Assembly: GCA_963732335.1 (NCBI GenBank)
Contig: CAVSZO010000063.1
Coordinates: 558,001 to 622,000 of the forward strand
Direction: 5' to 3'
Source: Desertimonas sp963732335
Lineage (GTDB): Bacteria > Actinomycetota > Acidimicrobiia > Acidimicrobiales > Ilumatobacteraceae
DNA length: 64,000 nt
Positions within the stretch are counted from its first letter, which is position 1. Each line of letters opens with the position of its first letter. Below the pieces are notes generated by a model. It worked only from the letters and a program-made list of their open reading frames with translations. It made no database searches and had not been told where the DNA came from. Both the position numbers and the translations under genes were made by a program. This document shows, in pieces, positions 53,253 to 62,034 of the stretch.

Positions 53253-53822
53253 TCAAGCCGTAGCTCGAGTGGGCCGGTATCGCAGGGCGACCGCCCCCGA
53301 TCGGAACTCATGGCGATGCACGAGCTCGAGCTGGATCCGCTCGCGCAGACCGGCGAGCAGCGTCGGCCCATGGCCCGCCAGAACCGGCTGCACAACGAAC
53401 TCGTACTCGTCGATCAGTCCCAGATCCGCCAAGGCCAGGGGGAGGGCCACGCCACCCACCAACAGGCCCTCGCCTGGCTCCTGCTTGAGCCGCTGAACCG
53501 TCTGCCCCAAGTCGCCTCGCACCAGTTCGGCATTCCAATCGACCCCGCTCAGCGTGCTCGACACGACGTACTTCTTCGCCCGGTCGATGGTCTCGGCGAA
53601 CGGGATCTCCCACTCATCCATCCAGTCAGGCCACGTGCCCGTCGCCGGCTGCCGCCACGCCGACTCCATCATCTCGTAGGTCACCCGGCCGAACAGCAGG
53701 GCATCGGCTCGTCCCAACTGTGCGGTCCAGTAGCGCATCGACTCCTCGTCCGGGGGGAGCCCTGCCTCGTGATGGCAGCAGCCGTCGAGCGTGACGTTGA
53801 TCGAGTATCGAAGTGGTCTCAT
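53253..53822 (-). CDS. Dihydrofolate-reductase-fold (RibD C-terminal) protein
   Basis: 189 residues from ATG 53822 with AAGGGGGAC upstream. RPLRYSINVTLDGCCHHEAG, LGRADALLFGRVTYEMMESA, AKKYVVSSTLSGVDWNAELV and EGLLVGGVALPLALADLGLI are the RibD C-terminal/YwjB-type reductase landmarks (NADPH site LFGRVTYE and VGG). Members reduce pyrimidine or pterin-like compounds with NADPH; most single-domain copies in actinobacteria have no known substrate. It is convergent with the phosphoesterase. Confidence 0.87.
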   Translation of the reverse strand: MRPLRYSINVTLDGCCHHEAGLPPDEESMRYWTAQLGRADALLFGRVTYEMMESAWRQPATGTWPDWMDEWEIPFAETIDRAKKYVVSSTLSGVDWNAELVRGDLGQTVQRLKQEPGEGLLVGGVALPLALADLGLIDEYEFVVQPVLAGHGPTLLAGLRERIQLELVHRHEFRSGAVALRYRPTRATA

Positions 53823-54152
53823 CGCGATGTCCCCCTTGATGCGGCCGCGCCGGCCGGACCGTACTTGGACGGCCGCCTCGACCACTTCTCATCGGTGGCG
53901 GGTCACTCCTGTGCTGTGTGAGCAAGTGCACCAGGGCGACTGTTAGCGCCACCGAATCGGCGATCGGCGTGGGCGTCGTCTCGAGCACGAGCGGCTTGCG
54001 GGTGGCTGCCAGCAACCGCCTTGAGCGCGCACCGAACGGCGTCCCGCGGCGTTCAGTGGCGAGGAAGGCCGCGCCTGCCCAGGGTGCGTGTCCGATAGTG
54101 CGCGCGGATAATCCGCGGCCACAGGGGATGACGGCGCGTCATCGAAGTGCCG
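53823..54152. other. No gene recognised
   Basis: About 330 bases between the RibD-like start and the left inverted repeat of the recombinase element. Open frames are Arg-rich and unrelated to known proteins. The edge of the mobile element falls at or near 54153. Confidence 0.4.
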
Positions 54153-54170
54153 TTATACGGGTGATCCACC
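54153..54170 (+). repeat. Left 18-bp inverted repeat of the two-recombinase element
   Basis: TTATACGGGTGATCCACC. Its exact reverse complement is at 57172-57189. The downstream TGGGCTG is also shared with a small offset. The pair encloses both overlapping recombinase genes and nothing else recognisable. Confidence 0.8.
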
Positions 54171-54337
54171 GGGGGCTGGGCTGTGTCCATCGAAGCATGT
54201 CGGGTGGGGAATGTCGAGGGGTCCGGGCGGGCTGATGGCAGCGGTCGAGTCTTGATTGCCCGCACCAGAGATACCTCCGCTGCTCGTTTCGCGGCTCTCA
54301 GGCGATCGTGGAGCCCGGTTTCGCGGCCTGGTCGTCC

Positions 54338-56074
54338 TCAGTTGCTCGTTTCGGTTTCGTCGATGACGCGGATGAGGTCGTCGTAGAGGTCGTTGCGGAC
54401 ACGGTCGTTGTGGGCGGTGGCGTCGTCGCGTTGGCGGCGCAGGATGGGAACGAACTCGGGTCCGGTCTGGAAGAATCCGCAGCCTTCGCAGATCGTGTGG
54501 AAGCGGCAGTCGAGCTCGAGCGGTCGGGTGCAGTGGCCGTTGCCGAGGAGCCGCCGATGGAGTTCGGCGGCATGGCGCACAGCGTCATCTGTTCGCCCTC
54601 GGGCTGTGGCGATGCCGGCTTCGAGAGCGCGGGTGGCGGTGAAGTACTGCTCGGCGACGGTGGTGTCGGAGATGCGGGCGTAGACGAGGGTCATCCGCGG
54701 TGAGCGATGCCCGAGCAAGGCGGCGATCGCCTCCAGCGACATCCCTCGGTTGATGCATTGAGTGGCCAGCGTGTGCCGCAGGGCGTGAGGGTGGACGTGG
54801 CCGACGCCGGCCCGGCGGCCGACGGCGGTGACGTGACGGTAGATGGTGCGCGGGTCCATCGGCTGGTGGTCGTCACGCTCGACGAGCAGCCCGCTGTCGG
54901 TGGGCCCGCGCCAGGCCCGGTAGTCGTTGATCAGCCCGACGAGCATCGGGTGCAGTGGGACGGTGCGGTCGTTGTGCAGCTTGCCGATGGGGATGCGCAG
55001 CCAGTATGTGTCACCGAGGCGATACATGGCGTCGTCGCGGAGTCCGCCGAGCTCACCGACGCGCATCCCGGTGCGGGCGAGCAGTTCGACGATCAGGCGG
55101 CGGCGCCGGTTCGGTTCGATGGCCAGGGCGGCCATGAACTTGGCGGCGGCGGGGTCGTCGAGGAACTTGGGCAGCGGCTCGTCGGCCTTGGGGATGTCGC
55201 CGGCGAACACCGGCACCCGTCGAGGTGCGTCGGGGTAGTCCCAGTCGATGATCCGTTCGAAGAAGGTGCGCAACATGCCGAGGCGGTGGCGGATGGTCTG
55301 GGTCGACACGGCGCCGCGGCGGCCCGAGCGGGCGGCGAACGCCACCTTGAACGACTCGACGTGACGACGCTCGACCATGGCCACCGACACGCAGGCCGGG
55401 TCGGTGCGGGTGAGGTGGGTGGCGAACTGGCGCAGAGCGAGCGCCGCGGCCTCGACCGTTCCGGGTCGAGACGACACCGTGATCTGTTCCAGATAGGCGG
55501 TCATCGTCGCCGCCACCTGCGGCGCCCGCTGGGCGATCTCCTCCCAGCTGTAGTCGGCGGGCTGTCGAGGCGTGGGCTGAACGGAGCTGCCAATGACGTC
55601 GTCGCTTTGCCGCCGGGGCGACGGGTGCGGCTCGGGTGCGGTGGGTGTTCGCTGCCGGCGTCGTCTCGCCGGCACCGGAACGGTGGCCGGTGCGTCGGCG
55701 TGTCCCCATTCGACGAGGCGTTCGAAGAACCGGCGCAGCTGACCGAACCGCTGATTGATGGTGCGGGCCGACACCGATCGTCGTGTCCGCCCGTCAGGGT
55801 GAAGCGCGAGCCACAAGCAGTAGTCACCGACGTGGTGCCCGGTGATCGAGGCGGCTGCGGTGCAGTGCGGGTCGACGGCGGTGACGTAACCGGCGAACTG
55901 GCGCAGCGTCACACCGGTCGCCTTGACGCTCGACGGTGTCAAGGTCTTGCCCAGCTCGACCAGGTAGGCGTCGACCGTGGCAGCCAGCTGGGGAGCGCGG
56001 GCGACGATCTGCTCCCAGTCACCGACCGGCGACCGTTCGTCGTCCACGACAATGGGTGCGGTGGTAGCGCTCAT
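54338..56074 (-). CDS. Tyrosine recombinase with duplicated N-terminal core-binding domain and Cys-rich tail
   Basis: 578 residues from ATG 56074, which overlaps the stop of the upstream recombinase (ATGA). Two related N-terminal modules are visible. Module 1 starts DWEQIVARAPQLAATVDAYL and ends FFERLVEWGHADAPATVPV. Module 2 starts SWEEIAQRAPQVAATMTAYL and ends FFERIIDWDYPDAPRRVPV. The catalytic domain has Arg in RTGMRVGELGGL, Lys in GKLHNDRTVPLH, His-x-x-Arg in HPHALRHTLATQ, the second His in LLGHRSPRMT and the nucleophile Tyr in TLVYARISD. The C-terminal extension has CTRPLELDCRFHTICEGCGF, a putative zinc site. Most XerC-like enzymes have a single core-binding domain; the duplication is unusual. 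Likely transposase-type recombinase. Confidence 0.85.
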   Translation of the reverse strand: MSATTAPIVVDDERSPVGDWEQIVARAPQLAATVDAYLVELGKTLTPSSVKATGVTLRQFAGYVTAVDPHCTAAASITGHHVGDYCLWLALHPDGRTRRSVSARTINQRFGQLRRFFERLVEWGHADAPATVPVPARRRRQRTPTAPEPHPSPRRQSDDVIGSSVQPTPRQPADYSWEEIAQRAPQVAATMTAYLEQITVSSRPGTVEAAALALRQFATHLTRTDPACVSVAMVERRHVESFKVAFAARSGRRGAVSTQTIRHRLGMLRTFFERIIDWDYPDAPRRVPVFAGDIPKADEPLPKFLDDPAAAKFMAALAIEPNRRRRLIVELLARTGMRVGELGGLRDDAMYRLGDTYWLRIPIGKLHNDRTVPLHPMLVGLINDYRAWRGPTDSGLLVERDDHQPMDPRTIYRHVTAVGRRAGVGHVHPHALRHTLATQCINRGMSLEAIAALLGHRSPRMTLVYARISDTTVAEQYFTATRALEAGIATARGRTDDAVRHAAELHRRLLGNGHCTRPLELDCRFHTICEGCGFFQTGPEFVPILRRQRDDATAHNDRVRNDLYDDLIRVIDETETSN

Positions 56075-57111
56075 CGGGGCACCCCCACCAACGCCTGAGC
56101 CTCGATCGCCTCGGCCGCCCGCCGATACTCGTCGGCCAGCCAGTCGGCGCCGAGATGCAGATAGAGCTGGGTCGAAGCGATCGAACGATGACCGGCCTGG
56201 GCCTGCAACGCCTCCAGCGACATGCCGTGCTCGCGCAGCCGGGTGAGACAGGTGTGGCGCAGCTCGTGACACGTGCCATGGGCCAGCCCGGCCCGGCCCC
56301 GGGCGGCGCTGATGATCTCATCCAGCCCGTCGGCCGACAGCGGCCGGCCCCGGTTGGGACCCTTCAACACGACGAACACCCGATCCGTCCCGCCGGCTGG
56401 ACGCTCCGCATCCATGTACGCGGCGACAGTGGTGAAGAACGTCGTCGACAGCGGCACCAGCCGTTGATGGCCGCCCTTGCCGTCGGCGATGAACACCCGC
56501 CACTCACCCAACCGCAGATCCTCCAGCCGCAGCCCGAGGACCTCGCAGCGACGCAGACCGCCCAGCACCATCGCCTGCACCATCGCCCGGTCCCGCTCGC
56601 TCCGCAGCGCCCCAGTCAGCGCCGCCACCTCCTCGGGCTCCAAGATGCGTGGCAGACGCCGCACGGCGCGCACCAGCGGCTGCCCCCGGCCGTCACGGCG
56701 ACGGCGACGCGTCGGCAGACCTCGAGGCACCGGGTTGGTCTCCACACCGACATCGCCGCGGGCAATCAGATAGCCGTAGAACGCCGACACCGCCGCCAGC
56801 CGCCGACGCACCGTCGCCACCGACAGCCCCGACCCGCCGTCAGAAATCCGCGTCACGTTCTCCGCGCCGACACGAGCGTGCTGCTGCGCGGTGATGAAGC
56901 CGAGCACATCGTTCGCCCGCACCTCGACGGGGTCCTTGGCGACGACGCCGAAGAACGTTTTCAGGTCGTGCGCATAGGCGCGCACCGTGTTCGGCCGCGC
57001 CCGACCCCCAGCGAAGCGCAAGAAGTCATCGACGAGCGGATGACCAACGACATAGACGACACCACCATCACCGCCAGCGGCGACTCCGCGAACCTGCGGG
57101 AACCAGACCAT
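56071..57111 (-). CDS. Tyrosine recombinase (XerC/D-like)
   Basis: 346 residues from ATG 57111. The SAM-like core-binding domain (HPLVDDFLRFAGGRARPNTV, RAYAHDLKTFFGVV) is followed by the catalytic domain: Arg in LGGLRRCEVLGLRLED, Lys in DGKGGHQRLVPLS, HELRHTCLTRL, AGHRSIASTQ and the nucleophile Tyr in LYLHLG. All catalytic residues are present. It is translationally coupled to the larger recombinase. Paired or triple recombinases within inverted repeats are known from Tn554-like and recombinase-in-trio elements; this resembles a two-gene version. Confidence 0.88.
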   Translation of the reverse strand: MVWFPQVRGVAAGGDGGVVYVVGHPLVDDFLRFAGGRARPNTVRAYAHDLKTFFGVVAKDPVEVRANDVLGFITAQQHARVGAENVTRISDGGSGLSVATVRRRLAAVSAFYGYLIARGDVGVETNPVPRGLPTRRRRRDGRGQPLVRAVRRLPRILEPEEVAALTGALRSERDRAMVQAMVLGGLRRCEVLGLRLEDLRLGEWRVFIADGKGGHQRLVPLSTTFFTTVAAYMDAERPAGGTDRVFVVLKGPNRGRPLSADGLDEIISAARGRAGLAHGTCHELRHTCLTRLREHGMSLEALQAQAGHRSIASTQLYLHLGADWLADEYRRAAEAIEAQALVGVPR

Positions 57112-57171
57112 GACGATCCTCCTTGTCCGAGCTCCGTCCGAGGAAAGACTCCCCGGACGGTCAGCCCAGGT

Positions 57172-57189
57172 GGTGGATCACCCGTATAA
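57172..57189 (-). repeat. Right 18-bp inverted repeat of the two-recombinase element
   Basis: GGTGGATCACCCGTATAA, exact reverse complement of 54153-54170. It lies 61 bases upstream of the first recombinase ATG, so the element would span about 3.04 kb. Confidence 0.8.
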
Positions 57190-57338
57190 GTGCCGATTCA
57201 GGATGCCTTCGCCGTTCGGGCGCGAGGTCCGGAACGCGCGCCCTCGAACCGCGCCAGAAGACTCAGCGACCGGGTCCCGGAAGTGCCGCTGGCCCATGCT
57301 CGCGTCTGCAAGCGGAGACCGCCGTCCTCGATCGCGGT

Positions 57339-58478
57339 TCACGGAACGCTGATGAGGTTTGCGATGAAGCGGGCGGCGTCGCGGTCGGCGCCGGGGATGC
57401 AGTGTCCGTACACGTTGAGCGTGGTCGAGGCGCGGGCGTGGCCAAGGCGCTGCGAGACGGTGACGACGGCGACGCCATGGGCGAGCATCTGGGTGGCCAT
57501 GAAGTGCCGCAGGTCGTGCAGCCGGAAGCGGCCCACACCGGCACGGCGCAAGTGCCCGATGAACGCTTTGGTGACCCGGTTCGGCAGCCACGGCGTCGAA
57601 CCGTCGTGTGCGGCGGAGAACACGAAGGCGTTGTCGGCGAGCGCGACCTCGTTCGCTTCGGCGCGAACCTCGGCCCGTCGCCGGTGTTCGATCAGCCGTT
57701 GGATGGTGGCGTCGTCGATCGCGACCCGATAGGTGCGATGTGTCTTCGTGGCCCGCAGCACCGGTCCCGTCGGACCTTCCACGTACGCCCGGGCGAAGCC
57801 GATGGCGGCGTGGCGGGCGTCGATCTCCGCCCAGCGCAAACCGAGCAGTTGGCTTCGTCGGGCCCCGGTCGAAGCGGCCAACCACAGGTAGGTGGCGAAG
57901 TCAGGATCGCACTGCTCGACATGGGAGAGAAGCCGCTGGACCTGATCCGGTGACGGAGGACGCACCTCGCTCGGCGGCACGCGTGGCGGCGACGAGGCGG
58001 CAGCCGGGTTCAGCCACACCCATTCCCAGCGCACCGCCTGGGTCAACGCCCGATGCAACACGACGTGCACACGATGCACGGTGGCAGGCGCGAGCGGTCG
58101 GCCTTCACAGCCCCCGGCACGCAGCAAATGGCGGTAGACATCGTCAATGTCGACCGTCGTCAACTTGCTCACCGCGAGATGACCGAGCAGCGGCTTGAGG
58201 TGACGCTCGACGACGCTGCGGGTTTGGCGCAGCGTCGTGCTGGACCACGCCGGCGATGCATTAGTGATCCACCGGTCGAGCAGATCGGCCATCGTGCCGG
58301 CGCGCAAACGGGCATAGCCGGCCTCCTCGACGAACTCGCCGAGCCGAGCGGTGGCATGACGACGAGTGCCATGCACCGTCTTGGTCGCCCACCGCTCCCT
58401 GCCGCTGTCGGCGTCAATGCCGAGGTAGATGCGCAACTGCCAGCTATCCGGTCCGCGTTGACGAAGTGATCCAGTCAT
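57339..58478 (-). CDS. Phage/ICE-type tyrosine integrase next to tRNA-Gly
   Basis: 379 residues from ATG 58478. The N-terminal MTGSLRQRGPDSWQLRIYLG, ERWATKTVHGTRRHATARLG is the arm-binding AP2-like domain; LLDRWITNASPAWSSTTLRQ starts the core-binding domain. The catalytic set is Arg in TGARRSQLLGLRWAE, Lys in ATKTHRTYRVAI, HDLRHFMATQ, LGHARASTT and Tyr in LNVYGHC. Length and layout match integrases of actinobacterial integrative elements that use tRNA genes. Its start is 89 bases from the 3' end of tRNA-Gly, the classic arrangement. It lies outside the 18-bp inverted repeats, so it belongs to a different element. Confidence 0.92.
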   Translation of the reverse strand: MTGSLRQRGPDSWQLRIYLGIDADSGRERWATKTVHGTRRHATARLGEFVEEAGYARLRAGTMADLLDRWITNASPAWSSTTLRQTRSVVERHLKPLLGHLAVSKLTTVDIDDVYRHLLRAGGCEGRPLAPATVHRVHVVLHRALTQAVRWEWVWLNPAAASSPPRVPPSEVRPPSPDQVQRLLSHVEQCDPDFATYLWLAASTGARRSQLLGLRWAEIDARHAAIGFARAYVEGPTGPVLRATKTHRTYRVAIDDATIQRLIEHRRRAEVRAEANEVALADNAFVFSAAHDGSTPWLPNRVTKAFIGHLRRAGVGRFRLHDLRHFMATQMLAHGVAVVTVSQRLGHARASTTLNVYGHCIPGADRDAARFIANLISVP

Positions 58479-58566
58479 GACCGGACGCTATGGACGTCAT
58501 GGACAAGTCATGGTCAACCCATGGCCAGTAGGCGTCTCAACGGCCTGGGAAAAGGGTCGCTAGAGC

Positions 58567-58642
58567 TGGAGCGGACGACGGGATTCGAACCCGCGACCCT
58601 CACCTTGGCAAGGTGATGCTCTACCAGCTGAGCCACGTCCGC
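58567..58642 (-). tRNA. tRNA-Gly (GCC anticodon), CCA encoded
   Basis: Acceptor stem GCGGACG/CGTCCGC, D-arm GCTCAGCTGGTAGAGC, anticodon stem-loop CACCT-TGCCA-AGGTG with GCC, T-arm CGGGTTCGAATCCCG, discriminator T and encoded CCA. A complete cloverleaf can be folded. The integrase at 57339-58478 lies on the 3' side, so the 3' half of this tRNA is the likely attachment site. Confidence 0.95.
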
Positions 58643-58700
58643 GTGGGAACCCAAGAATATCAGCCGGGCAGTTGCGACCGGACAGGCTCGACGGCGCGGG

Positions 58701-58935
58701 TTACGCCGTCGACGAACCGCCGGTGAGGTTGACCCGTAGCACGAGCACACCGTCCTCGATCGATCCGGTGGCGTCGCCGATGATGGCGAAGTCCTGGAAG
58801 TCGAGTTGCGCCTGAGCGATGAACTGCTGGCGCTCCTCGCCGGCCACCGGCGGCAGCGGCCGCTGCTTCACCGCCTTCGCTCGCTCCCTGAAGCGCTCCA
58901 GCATCGCATCGACGTCGAGAGAGGCATTTAGTCAG
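58701..58935 (-). CDS. Small conserved protein, 3' exon (gene split by group II intron)
   Basis: Reading LDVDAMLERFRERAKAV, KQRPLPPVAGEERQQFIAQA, QLDFQDFAIIGDATGSIEDG and VLVLRVNLTGGSSTA to a stop at 58701. It resembles a small actinobacterial protein of about 75-80 residues with no assigned function (family recalled, not searched). The usual first residues are missing here and appear instead beyond the intron as MTMQFDSAE (61090-61063, minus strand). Without splicing only the inner ATG at 58904 could be used (67 residues). The exact junction is uncertain: with the most obvious intron ends the frame does not join perfectly. Confidence 0.7.
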
Positions 58936-58963
58936 GCGCGCTTCCCCTTTCCCTCCCCCTTTC

Positions 58964-58996
58964 AATCCGTGCGTGCGGTTTTCCCGCACACGGCTT
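58964..58996 (-). ncRNA. Group II intron domain V
   Basis: On the minus strand AAGCCGTGTGCGGGAAAACC, followed by GCACGCACGGATT, folds into the short stem with a GAAA tetraloop and bulge that forms the intron catalytic core (AGC triad near the base). This is the most diagnostic piece of a group II intron. Confidence 0.85.
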
Positions 58997-59018
58997 ACCG
59001 ACGGTCGTCTGGACATCG

Positions 59019-60360
59019 TTACGCAGCTTTCGGGTAGCGGATAGTTCCGACGAGACGGTGCAGGCCCTGGTCGTGGAACCAGGCCGGGGTCGAACGGTCA
59101 ACCTGACCGGCACGCAGGTTGCGGCCGCGCTTCTTGATCAAGAGGCGTTTGAGCCGCCACACGACGTGATCGTCCAGCGAGGCGAACTTGTAGGACGCAT
59201 TGCCGGTGCGGAAGTAGTTGCCCCATCCCCGCAGGAACAGGTTCAAGGCACCGATCACCTCTTTCAATTCCATCCCCACCCGGCTTCGACTGGTGAGCGC
59301 TTTGACTCGCTGTCGTGCCCGTTTCATCGACCGCTGCGACGGCCACCGATGCAGGTAGTAACGCACGCTGCGCTTCTGCTCCCACAAGCGACCCGACATG
59401 CGGGCATGAAGATGGCAGCCGAGAAAGTCGAAGCCCTCGCGGCCTTCCCGGAGGTCGACCACACGGGTCTTGTCCGGATGCAGTTCCAACCCGAGGTCGC
59501 CCAAGATGGCGGTGGCCCGCCGCTGGGCCTGCTCGGCTTGACTGCGGGACGAGCACAGCACCACGAAGTCATCCGCGTAGCGGACCAACTCCCCAGTGCC
59601 GGACTCGGCCCAGGCTCGGTCGAAGGCGTGCAGAAAGATGTTGGCCAACAACGGCGAGATCACCCCGCCTTGAGGTGTTCCCGTGACCGTCTCGGTCCGC
59701 ACCCCATCGACCAACACCCCGGCACGCAGCCATTGGCGTAGCAGCTTGAGCACCCGCCGATCCGACACGCGACGCTCGACCATGGCCAACAAGCGGTCAT
59801 GGTCGATGCGAGCCAAAGAAGTCCCGGATGTCGGCCTCAAAGAGCAACACTCGCCCTTTCGGGAACGCCACCCGAATCGTCTCCAACGCGTCGGTGGCCG
59901 ACCGCTTCGGGCGGAACCCGAAACTGCAAGGCAAGAAGTCCGCCTCGAAGATCGGTTCGAGGACGAGCTTGGCTGCCTGCTGGCACACCCGATCACGCAC
60001 CGTCGGGATGCCCAACGGCCGCTTCTTGCCGTCAGGCTTGGGGATCTCCACCCGACGCACAGGCGCCGGACGGTAGATACCTGCACGAAGGTCCGCAGCC
60101 AACTCACCGAGCATGCGATGAATGCCGTAGTCCTCCACCGCCGCCAGAGTCACTGCATCAACCCCGGCGGCTCCACGATTGGCTCGCACACGCTCCCACG
60201 CCTCCCACAGCACGTCATCTCTGTGGATGCGGTCATACAGGGCGTGGAAACGGCGACCCGAAGACTGCTTGGCAGCAGCCCACAGCCGATTCTGCAGGCG
60301 TCGCACGTTGACCGGAACCTGACGGCCCCGAGGGTGATTGGGCCGGGCGGTCCCGGCCAT
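59019..60360 (-). pseudogene. ltrA: Group II intron reverse transcriptase/maturase, one frameshift
   Basis: Likely start ATG 60360. The N-terminal RT0/RT1 region reads VRRLQNRLWAAAKQSSGRRF and HALYDRIHRDDVLWEAWERV; then KKRPLGIPTVRDRVCQQAAK and LPCSFGFRPKRSATDALETI. Near FEADIRDFFGS (about 59810) the frame breaks by one base. The next frame gives IDHDRLLAMVERRVSDRRVL, TVTGTPQGGVISPLLANIFL and the polymerase active site VRYADDFVVLC. It ends with the thumb/maturase part (FLRGWGNYFRTGNASYKFAS, RGRNLRAGQVDRSTPAWFHD). No HNH endonuclease domain follows. About 445 residues rejoined. YADD is intact but the frameshift inactivates the protein unless it is a sequencing error. Confidence 0.88.
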
Positions 60361-61062
60361 GCCCTTGCACGTACCTGCCTCACCGGCATGACCGAAGTCG
60401 GGGCCCTTCCCTCCCGCCGCGTTGCTCACGGCGATCAGCGGTACTACGACCCCGTCGGACTCCCGCTGCGCTCCGTGCGGTTTCACCACCGGCTTATCCC
60501 CACGGTCTTTGCTGACGAGGCTGCGCAGACGGGCCTCTCCTGTTCCGAACGAAACCGTGCACACGTGCCGCTCCCCGTACCCCGGAGGGACCGACGGCGG
60601 ACAACTCCGGACCACCAATACCGTCGGACATGGCCTTCACCGTGACATGAGCGGCTCGGCTCCCCCGTTGTAAGTCTGACGAGGCTGCAGGACTCGCGTC
60701 GAGTGACGCTACGGCCCGCATGCTTGCTCCCTCCAAAGAGGCTTTCGACACCCCGCTCAGCCCGCCGCCTCTCAACGACGAACCGGGGCCTGCTACCGGG
60801 CTCTCCGGCGATTACCCGGACGGGACTCACACCCGCTGGCTTCGTCCAGCTTTCAGGACGCAACATGCCCCGACTGTACCCATGACTCCGTTGCCGGGAA
60901 CGTGGCCACGGTGTGCCGACGGTTCCGTACGCGAAACGAGCCCCGAGGAGCTGTCGCGGCAGCACTCACGAAGTGCCGGGTGATCCGTGGCGGGGCATGA
61001 CCATGACAGTCCGCGACCTCCGGTGCTTCCGTGGAGCGTCAAGCACCGGTCAGGTACCGCAC

Positions 61063-61090
61063 GCTCCGCAGAATCGAACTGCATTGTCAT
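61063..61090 (-). CDS. Small conserved protein, 5' exon
   Basis: ATGACAATGCAGTTCGATTC and TGCGGAGC encode MTMQFDSAE and end at the intron 5' boundary. This supplies the missing start of the gene whose remainder is at 58701-58935. The interrupted frame was a complete gene before intron insertion. Confidence 0.55.
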
Positions 61091-61146
61091 GCGAAGCCCA
61101 ACCGCTGACGCGACAGCCTTCTATCGGCGCAGATGCTGTACGAGAG

Positions 61147-61910
61147 TCAGGGTGACGGTTCGTCGTCGTCGCCCGCTTCGGTCGACGACTCGACCTGCGG
61201 GATCGGTGGCGGTGGTGGAGTTGGCTGTGGCGGCACCGGCGGCGGGATCGGATCGGGTACCGGGGGATGCGGAATCGGCTGGGGAATCGGTTCCGGCGGT
61301 GGGCCGGGCACGGGAGGCAACGGTTCGGGAGGCTTCGGTGGGGGTTGCGGAACGGGTACCGGCGGGACCGGTTCCGGTGGACTCGGCGGCTCTGGTGGCA
61401 CCGGCGGTTGCGGCTCGGGCGGCTCTGGTGGCGTGGGAGGTTCAGGTTGTGGCTCCGGCGGCTCCGGCGACGACTCGACCGAACGAGCAGCCGAAGCACC
61501 TGCGATCTCAGCCGTCTCGACCCCGGCCGGCTCGACCTCGGCGGTCTCGTCTGCCGCTGTCTCGTCCCCGACCGACTCGTCCTCGACGACGGCCGCCGTC
61601 GCCACCAGGTCCTCGGGCTCGGCGGCGTCGGTTTCGCGGCGTCGGTTTCGGCGGCGTCGGCCTCGGCGACAGCGGATCCGGCGACTGCGGATCCGGTGAT
61701 GGCAGCTCTGGCGCCGGCGAGCGCCTCGGCCCGGCGTTCCGGATCGCCGCGCTCCCAGCGACGCTCGCTCATCACCTCGAGCGGCCCGAGGGCGGCGGGG
61801 TCGGTCCGCGTCGCCCGGACGAGGTGGATCCCCATCACCGTCAGGGTGACCCCGAGCGCCACGAGGACAGCGACGAGCACGACGACGGTGACCATCGTCG
61901 ACGCCAACAC
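61147..61910 (-). pseudogene. Membrane-anchored proline-rich protein, one frameshift
   Basis: Start GTG 61910 (or ATG 61895). TMVTVVVLVAVLVALGVTLT is a single N-terminal membrane helix, then RWERGDPERRAEALAGARAA. Near 61640, at a duplicated GAAACCGACGCCGC stretch, the frame shifts by one base and continues ETDAAEPEDLVATAAVVEDE, an acidic Ala/Glu region. It ends in about 90 residues of Pro/Glu/Gln (PEPPEPQPEPPTPPEPPEPQ, PPPKPPEPLPPVPGPPPEPI) and VESSTEAGDDDEPSP. The extended proline tail probably spans the cell wall or binds partner proteins. Divergent from the next gene. No family assigned; the shift lies in a repeat, where slippage or misassembly is likely. Confidence 0.6.
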
Positions 61911-62034
61911 GGTGCGAACGCGGGGATCGACGCTGGCACAAGCCCGATCTTCGCACGTTCCGCCGACGAACTACCGACACGTAGGAGGCTCGAGGAGGTT
62001 CCTGATCGGGCGCGGTCAGGGCACAATCGTCGTC

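Larger units (their letters stand above)
58936..61062 (-). mobile_element. Group II intron
   Basis: The minus strand begins GTGCGGTACCTG at 61062, matching the GUGYG 5' consensus, and runs through a structured leader (GCGGGTGTGAGTCCCGTCC is typical domain I sequence). It continues through a reverse-transcriptase gene and domain V (58964-58996) to a 3' end near CTGACTAAAT. The intron interrupts a small conserved gene. The 3' boundary is placed at about 58930-58940 and is approximate. Size about 2.1 kb is normal for an ORF-containing bacterial intron. The encoded protein is frameshifted, so the copy may be immobile. Confidence 0.85.

Noticed and set aside
54707..56098. 463-residue plus-strand ORF opposite the large recombinase
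   Set aside because: Antisense shadow; composition not protein-like, while the minus strand has all recombinase motifs.
54153..58478. A canonical recombinase-in-trio element of all three recombinases
   Set aside because: The third gene is of the tRNA-integrase type, lies outside the inverted repeats and is separated by about 230 bases, so the three do not form one operon.
61200..61470. Gly-rich plus-strand protein (GGTGGTG-type repeats)
   Set aside because: It is the reverse of the proline-rich tail of the minus-strand membrane protein, which has a membrane helix and a sensible start.
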